A DNA stretch of 59,490 bases from a virus. The translations under genes and the position numbers were made by a program. A model generated the notes under the pieces. That model was not told the origin of the DNA, did no database searches, and saw nothing but the letters and a program-made list of their open reading frames with translations. Below are positions 55,801-59,490 of this stretch, piece after piece. The stretch's first letter is position 1. Each line of letters opens with the position of its first letter. The stretch lies in the IMG/VR virus record IMGVR_UViG_3300023093_000001, positions 1 through 59,490 of that record; one strand, 5' to 3'.

Positions 55801-57070
55801 GCTTGGTGATGTCGGCGAGCTGCTTACCCGTAACCGGAGGAAATACCTCCTGGAACGCCTTAGCGATAGGGCCAAGGATCGACATTAGGATCTTAAACGC
55901 CGAGGATATGGCGCTGATTGCAGCAGCCCTACCCCCATTGTCAGACCAGTCCTGAAGAACCTTGTTGCGGGCGTCAGACGCGGCACCGATCATCCCACCA
56001 AGAGTATTGTTGACGGTGGTGAACAGATCGGTAGCCTCGTTGAAGTCACCGATGATGATCTTAAACGACTGCGACCAGCCAGATCCAACAGCTTCCTGCA
56101 TGGTGCCGATCAACTGGGTCCACGTACGAACCTTAGTTGCGGCCTCTTCTGCAGTCTTCTGTTGCTGTTTGAAACTTGCGATCGTAGCGTCAGAGAGTCC
56201 GAGAGACGCCATAGTGGCATCATCCATGTCCCCAGCCATGATCTTCAGGTAGTTGCTCATGACATCCGCGGACAGCCAGTTCTGCTCAAGCGAGGAATTG
56301 AAGTCCTTACCTGCGGAAGTGGCCGTAGCGGTTCCGTTAGAGAAGGTTCCCATGGCGTCAGCGATCTCGATGAGCCCGTTCTGCATGTTCTTGTTACCCA
56401 TACCGGCATTAGTCAGAGACTTCCAGTCCATAAGACGGACCGTACCCGCGGACATCGCCTGAGACAGCTGATACGCTGCGCCTGCTGCATTTGCCGCAGA
56501 AACACCCGAAGCTGCTGCCTCGTTGGAGAACCCCTTGATGTTCGCGACGGCATCTTCGATCTTCATACCAGCGTTGGTGAACAGACCGATGTTCTTGGTC
56601 ATGTCACCGAAGTTGTAGATCGTCTTGTCGGCGTAGGTGTTCAACTCATCGAGGGCGCCAGTGACGTCCTGAAGCTTAGTACCATACTTAGACGTGTTCG
56701 CCAAGATAGTCTGGATCGAACCCATGGTGAGCTCATACTCGTCCAGACCAGCCTTGACCGGGTCGATCGTAAGCGAGGAGATAATCCTCTGACCGGCGTC
56801 TACTGCCTTGTTGACGATGTTGGAGAGGGCTGTGATGCCGATTGTTGCCAGGGCGATGAACTTCCCCGACACAACCTCGACCCCGCTCCCAATTCCATCG
56901 AGCGAGAACCTTTTACCAGCAGCGTCTACCTCTTCGAGGCCCTTGGTTGCGCCTTCCATCTTCAGGCTCTGCTTGAGCTTGTCAAGTCCGTCGATTGCCG
57001 GCTTGAGGCCCTTGTCGAGACCCGAGTTGTCAAATCGCATTCCTACGACGCGTTCTTCAATGCTGGGCAT
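52811..57070 (-). CDS. Tape measure protein
   Basis: This 1419-residue protein is the longest in the genome and directly precedes the distal tail gene, so it sets tail length. The N-terminal half is helical with ALNTYADKTIYNFGDMTKN, characteristic of phage tape measure domains. Residues about 810-960 hold three good and one weak copy of a 56-residue repeat (SWDDIGRAM...LAILAVGLTLM). Many hydrophobic segments could insert into the host membrane. ATG 57070 chosen for TAATG overlap and GGAAGG. Confidence 0.9.
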   Translation of the reverse strand: MPSIEERVVGMRFDNSGLDKGLKPAIDGLDKLKQSLKMEGATKGLEEVDAAGKRFSLDGIGSGVEVVSGKFIALATIGITALSNIVNKAVDAGQRIISSLTIDPVKAGLDEYELTMGSIQTILANTSKYGTKLQDVTGALDELNTYADKTIYNFGDMTKNIGLFTNAGMKIEDAVANIKGFSNEAAASGVSAANAAGAAYQLSQAMSAGTVRLMDWKSLTNAGMGNKNMQNGLIEIADAMGTFSNGTATATSAGKDFNSSLEQNWLSADVMSNYLKIMAGDMDDATMASLGLSDATIASFKQQQKTAEEAATKVRTWTQLIGTMQEAVGSGWSQSFKIIIGDFNEATDLFTTVNNTLGGMIGAASDARNKVLQDWSDNGGRAAAISAISSAFKILMSILGPIAKAFQEVFPPVTGKQLADITKQIQVFVESLQPGKEALDQIGRTAKGFFAVLDIGWQIIKAFGTMLFDVLGFAGKGSGGILEFTAKVGDFLVRVDEAIKKGEGFSKFFTVVGNGIKFALGFLKNLVGAIFDLIGASGDVAKSGFGGWIDSLKERMQPLGSIIDGIKSGFHGLIVVVEAVAAFFAPLAQKIGDALKGIGPAIASSFSSGNFDSVMSLIDTGLLAGIGVLIFKFIDKMKGTLKSLNPGGGIVDSIKNVFGGLTDTLTAMQGQIKAKTLLTIAAAVGVLTLSVVALSFIDVGKLAIALGAITVMFTQLGAVMAAFDKMFSTSDAVKLTVLGAALILLATGMTIFAAAIAILAAIPTEDLIKGLVGMGAALAIVSGAMLLLSKAGPGAILGSAALVIASVGLIIIAGALKLFATMSWDDIGRAMATLGATLAILAVGLTLMAGTLPGSAALVIASVGILIIAAALKIFSTLSWDDIGRAMATLGSTLAILAVGLTLMVAALPGAAALVVASVGLAVMAGVLKIFATLNWDDIGRAMVLLGGTLLILAVGLTAMVAALPGAAALVVAAAALTVLAPILAFLGSLSWETIWTGLGALALVLATLAIAGIALIPAIPGLVGLGIAIALLGVGVLAAGIGVAALAVGLTALSIAGGAAITVLIAAVTGLAGLIPYVAQQIGLGMIEILKVIASAGPQILETITVLLLALIAAIVAIIPPAIEAIVLLVTKLVEALIVLIPLLVDAGMKIIIGILDGIAKNIGKVIEKGTDIIVNLLEGIGKAIPRLLTAGANLIIDFVNGIASTIRRKSGELQDAGLNVASAIVEGMTGGLTKGVGRVIAAAQKLVANIAPAIKKLLGINSPSKVTTELGEYTGEGVGVGITNRTKFVERSATDLGDAAVSSLKKAMAQAGNEMSLGMDTAPTIRPVLDLSGLKKDAGLISGIVGSKSISVDTATARANEIANKYGEYQQAVAEGSGPSTEVNMTQNNYSPVALPAAEIYRQNKNQMSILKEELSK

Positions 57071-57447
57071 TAAGGTTTCACCGCCTTCCACACCTCGTTA
57101 GAGATTCTGTCAAATATGGGTCTGATTGCGGGGTTGATGAAGTCTTGCCCCTTGACGTACCCACCTTGGCGAGTTCCGTGGCCGTACTGAAGCATTACGA
57201 CAACCGGAAAGCCATTCTCAGTGTCGGTGTTTGTCCAGGCGATGGTGACGCCGCCACGGTCTTTGACTATCTTGTAGCCCCATGACGACGCACCAACACC
57301 TGAACGAACGGGAGTAGCTGAACGGAGAGCTTCTACGCCCTCCTTAGCGAGCGCATCAAGCCCTTTGTACATGTCTCCGGAGCCAAGTCGCTTAAGCCAC
57401 TTCTCGGTTTCATTCCAGTTACCTGTAACAGTGAACCTAACACCCAC
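57070..57447 (-). CDS. HK97 gp10-like tail completion protein
   Basis: This 125-residue protein has ATPVRSGVGASSWGYKI, LQYGHGTRQGGYVKGQDFIN and a C-terminal IFDRISNEVWKAV, matching the HK97 gp10 family of head-tail/tail completion proteins. The typical place is before the tail tube gene; here it lies just before the tape measure gene. GTG start with GGGAG upstream. Confidence 0.7.
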   Translation of the reverse strand: MGVRFTVTGNWNETEKWLKRLGSGDMYKGLDALAKEGVEALRSATPVRSGVGASSWGYKIVKDRGGVTIAWTNTDTENGFPVVVMLQYGHGTRQGGYVKGQDFINPAIRPIFDRISNEVWKAVKP

Positions 57448-57468
57448 GGTTTGCTCCCATTTTGATTG

Positions 57469-57651
57469 TTACACGTTGGCGGGTGGAAGCTCCACCGGAT
57501 CGGGATCGGGCACGAATTCGTACATTTCATCAAATGCCGAGGTTGTAAGAATGGCACCTACCATTCCGTTTTCGTCCTTGACCCGCACCATATCTATGCC
57601 CATATCCACGAATGGTTCCGCAGAGTAGAGCCTTTTACTTTTATATGCCAT
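57469..57651 (-). CDS. Small protein between fibre and tail-completion genes
   Basis: This 60-residue protein is MAYKSKRLYSAEPFVDMGID and onward, with VRVKDENGMVGAILTTSAFD. GAAAGG precedes the ATG. It might be a small tail chaperone, but nothing shows that. Confidence 0.55.
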   Translation of the reverse strand: MAYKSKRLYSAEPFVDMGIDMVRVKDENGMVGAILTTSAFDEMYEFVPDPDPVELPPANV

Positions 57652-57661
57652 AGTTTTCCTT

Positions 57662-59455
57662 TCACGGACGGCGCGAATCGTCGCCCATTTCCATAGCGTT
57701 TCTTGCAGTCGGATATGATACTCCGTTTAGAGAAAACCACTGGTTCACTCCAGCGTTCGCATAGATCGAGTTTGGTGGTTTTCCGTTAACGGCGTTTATA
57801 TCGTATGGAACCGAGACGTCAGCGCGGCCATTGGCGCCATTCGAAGCCACCAAATGAATTTGTCGATACCTAGATCGCCACTTTCTAGGAATAAATAGCA
57901 TTGACGCGCCGATTGTCCCGGCATTGTATAGTCCTCGTAGGAAGACGATTCCATCGGGGGTCTTCAACATTGCAGGATTGGACCAAATAGTTCCGTTCGG
58001 ATCGTATCTTGCCCATCCGGTAAAGAAGATTAAGCCAGTAATCCATCCAGTAGTGTTTGGGCCAGGGATTGGAACTTCTTTAAAGTTCGAAAGAGAAGCC
58101 CGATAGAAGGCCCCCAGAGCGACTCCGATGTTCAGTATCTTACCAAACCCACCAGCGCCATTTAGCCCAGCTGCCAACCGACCGAAAGCATACACATTGT
58201 AGCACCACATTGGTTGATGCGTTGCAAGAACACCGTTTGGATAGGTATTACTTCCAGCAGCCATATCAATGATCGTTTGATTTGCGGCCGTCGCAGAAGA
58301 AGTGCTAATTATACCCTCAAATAGGGTAACACCATCTACATCTAAAGTATATCCAACCCGACTAACTCTCGTAGGGGAACATCCGGGAAAGGTCCAACTA
58401 ATAGTTGAGCTAGTAGTCGCTGGCCCTGCCTGCCAAACGGTCCAAGGTGACGAAAGGGTTAAGGGGACAAAAGTGCCATATCCAGCAGCTCGAAACACAA
58501 CATCGTCTAATGCAACCCAACTAGTATTCCCACTACCATTTACAATACCACCCCATCGTACTGTTCCATCGTCAGCGCAAACGTAGATAGTGCCGTTTCC
58601 ACCACCTGCCGAAACGGCAAATATCTGATCAAATTCCGGTCGCATAGCAATAGGTAGTGTTCCAAAAATACTACCAACAGGAACCGCAGCATTAGCATTA
58701 CCGACCAAACCACCAAGACTGACAATTCCAGTCGATGACATGGTTGCCTGAAACGTACCATTACCTAGAACTGTCCCGGGGCCAAACAATGTTGCTTGTT
58801 CCCCATATTCGCCAAATACATCATTAGCGCCATAGCTTCCGTAAGTCGCCCAGGGTGGATTTAAAGCAATATCCCACTGAGGCAGAAACGTTGGTCGTGT
58901 GGCCAAATCGGGGCCAATGACATACCAAGTATTTCCGGATCGACCCACTAAAACCGAACTTCCTGCTTTAAATTCCATATCAGCAGTACTATTCGTAAAG
59001 TGAACATCATTAATTACGGTGCCATCAGTGAGCGTAACTGTGGGCAATCCAAAGAACCACCCCGCCGATATCGTGCCCTTTCGTAATCCACCCGAAAGAG
59101 CTAGCGACTCAGCAGTGATTGCCTTTGTCGAGTTCACCCCAGCCAAGGCCTCAGCCTGGGTTGCAAGCTGAACGAGTCCTCGGCGATCGTTGGTAGCGGT
59201 CAGAGCCGCAAGACCCGAGGGGGTGACAGCACGTACAGTGTCGGTACCAGTAGTTACCTCAACGTTAGTTGCAAGCTCCACCAGCCCGGAAACATCCGTT
59301 GTAGCCGCGATGGGGTACACCTTGCCCGCATTGTACGTGCTGCCGTCGTGACGAGTGAGAATAAGGTCGCCAGAGGGATCGATATCCCCACGAACAACAG
59401 TTCCGTTCTCAATCGCGAGCATACGCTCCATAGTAAAGACCTGAACGGTTCCCAC
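57662..59455 (-). CDS. Tail fibre-like protein
   Basis: This 597-residue protein has two N-terminal fibre repeats, SGLVELATNVEVTTGTDTVR and RGLVQLATQAEALAGVNSTK, each ending in a (R/K)A(V/I)T block. This is the phage tail-fibre repeat pattern. The rest is beta-rich without recognised enzyme motifs and should hold the receptor-binding part. GTG start with GAAGGGAGA. The gene crosses the assembly junction: its first codons lie in the repeated 127 bases. Confidence 0.75.
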   Translation of the reverse strand: MGTVQVFTMERMLAIENGTVVRGDIDPSGDLILTRHDGSTYNAGKVYPIAATTDVSGLVELATNVEVTTGTDTVRAVTPSGLAALTATNDRRGLVQLATQAEALAGVNSTKAITAESLALSGGLRKGTISAGWFFGLPTVTLTDGTVINDVHFTNSTADMEFKAGSSVLVGRSGNTWYVIGPDLATRPTFLPQWDIALNPPWATYGSYGANDVFGEYGEQATLFGPGTVLGNGTFQATMSSTGIVSLGGLVGNANAAVPVGSIFGTLPIAMRPEFDQIFAVSAGGGNGTIYVCADDGTVRWGGIVNGSGNTSWVALDDVVFRAAGYGTFVPLTLSSPWTVWQAGPATTSSTISWTFPGCSPTRVSRVGYTLDVDGVTLFEGIISTSSATAANQTIIDMAAGSNTYPNGVLATHQPMWCYNVYAFGRLAAGLNGAGGFGKILNIGVALGAFYRASLSNFKEVPIPGPNTTGWITGLIFFTGWARYDPNGTIWSNPAMLKTPDGIVFLRGLYNAGTIGASMLFIPRKWRSRYRQIHLVASNGANGRADVSVPYDINAVNGKPPNSIYANAGVNQWFSLNGVSYPTARNAMEMGDDSRRP

Positions 59456-59490
59456 TTCGTCTCCCTTCTAGAGCGAACTAAGTTGATATG
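59364..59490. repeat. Terminal direct repeat, right copy
   Basis: Identical to bases 1-127. The 57662-59455 gene reads continuously through this copy, and the 105-863 gene continues from the left copy, so the two ends join without loss of frame. Confidence 0.95.

Noticed and set aside
1-59490. Search for CRISPR arrays, integrase, repressor and attachment sites
   Set aside because: No regularly spaced repeats with spacers, no tyrosine or serine recombinase, and no lysogeny regulator were recognised. The only repeats are the iteron-like, promoter-like and start-associated words.

Overview
This window is a complete (or nearly complete) genome of a tailed, siphovirus-type phage. The first and last 127 bases are identical, so the contig closes on itself with a unit of about 59,363 bp. 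Every gene I can support lies on the minus strand. I see no integrase, excisionase or repressor, so a lytic lifestyle is likely. An actinobacterial host is suggested by four things: a cell-wall sorting signal of the LAxTG type, an M15-type endolysin, a ReqiPepy6 Gp37-like tail protein, and virion proteins carrying the KGMKWG motif. The host genus (possibly a Microbacteriaceae member) is my inference.

Layout, in transcription order (falling coordinates, continuing through the circle). (1) 49.0 to 39.5 kb: an accessory early region of very small genes. Many are membrane proteins, and several have their own promoter-like element and hairpin terminator. It also holds a signal-peptide, LASTG-anchored surface protein and a degenerate tRNA. 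(2) 39.5 to 28 kb: more small proteins, two large membrane proteins, and the replication core. The core is one 1292-residue protein joining an SF3 helicase, an archaeo-eukaryotic primase and a family B DNA polymerase, next to an SSB-like gene. (3) 28 to 18 kb: a DUF3310/zinc-finger protein, structured intergenic RNA, a 2H phosphoesterase, three stand-alone NUMOD4-like proteins, an SNF2-type helicase, two PD-(D/E)XK nucleases, an iteron-rich non-coding stretch, and an 888-residue protein with the DFDGD signature of multisubunit-type RNA polymerases plus helix-turn-helix segments. (4) 17.6 to 0 kb, continuing at 59.4 to 49.1 kb: the late operon. Its order is endolysin, membrane proteins, small terminase-like protein, HNH nuclease, fibre-like proteins, large terminase, portal, fused protease/capsid, connectors, tail tube, chaperone, two more tail-tube paralogs alternating with an SGNH esterase and a fibre, tape measure, distal tail proteins, FN3 protein, and a holin candidate at the very end.

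The most interesting points are these: the putative single-chain RNA polymerase with a virion-type N-terminal motif; the phage-encoded sortase substrate; the three-enzyme replisome polypeptide; three divergent tail-tube paralogs; a recurring start-associated sequence (AAGGAGAAAAACTGATG); a recurring promoter-like element; and at least four large ORFs that carry an in-frame internal ribosome binding site and start. Function calls rest on motif recognition by eye. No database search was run.
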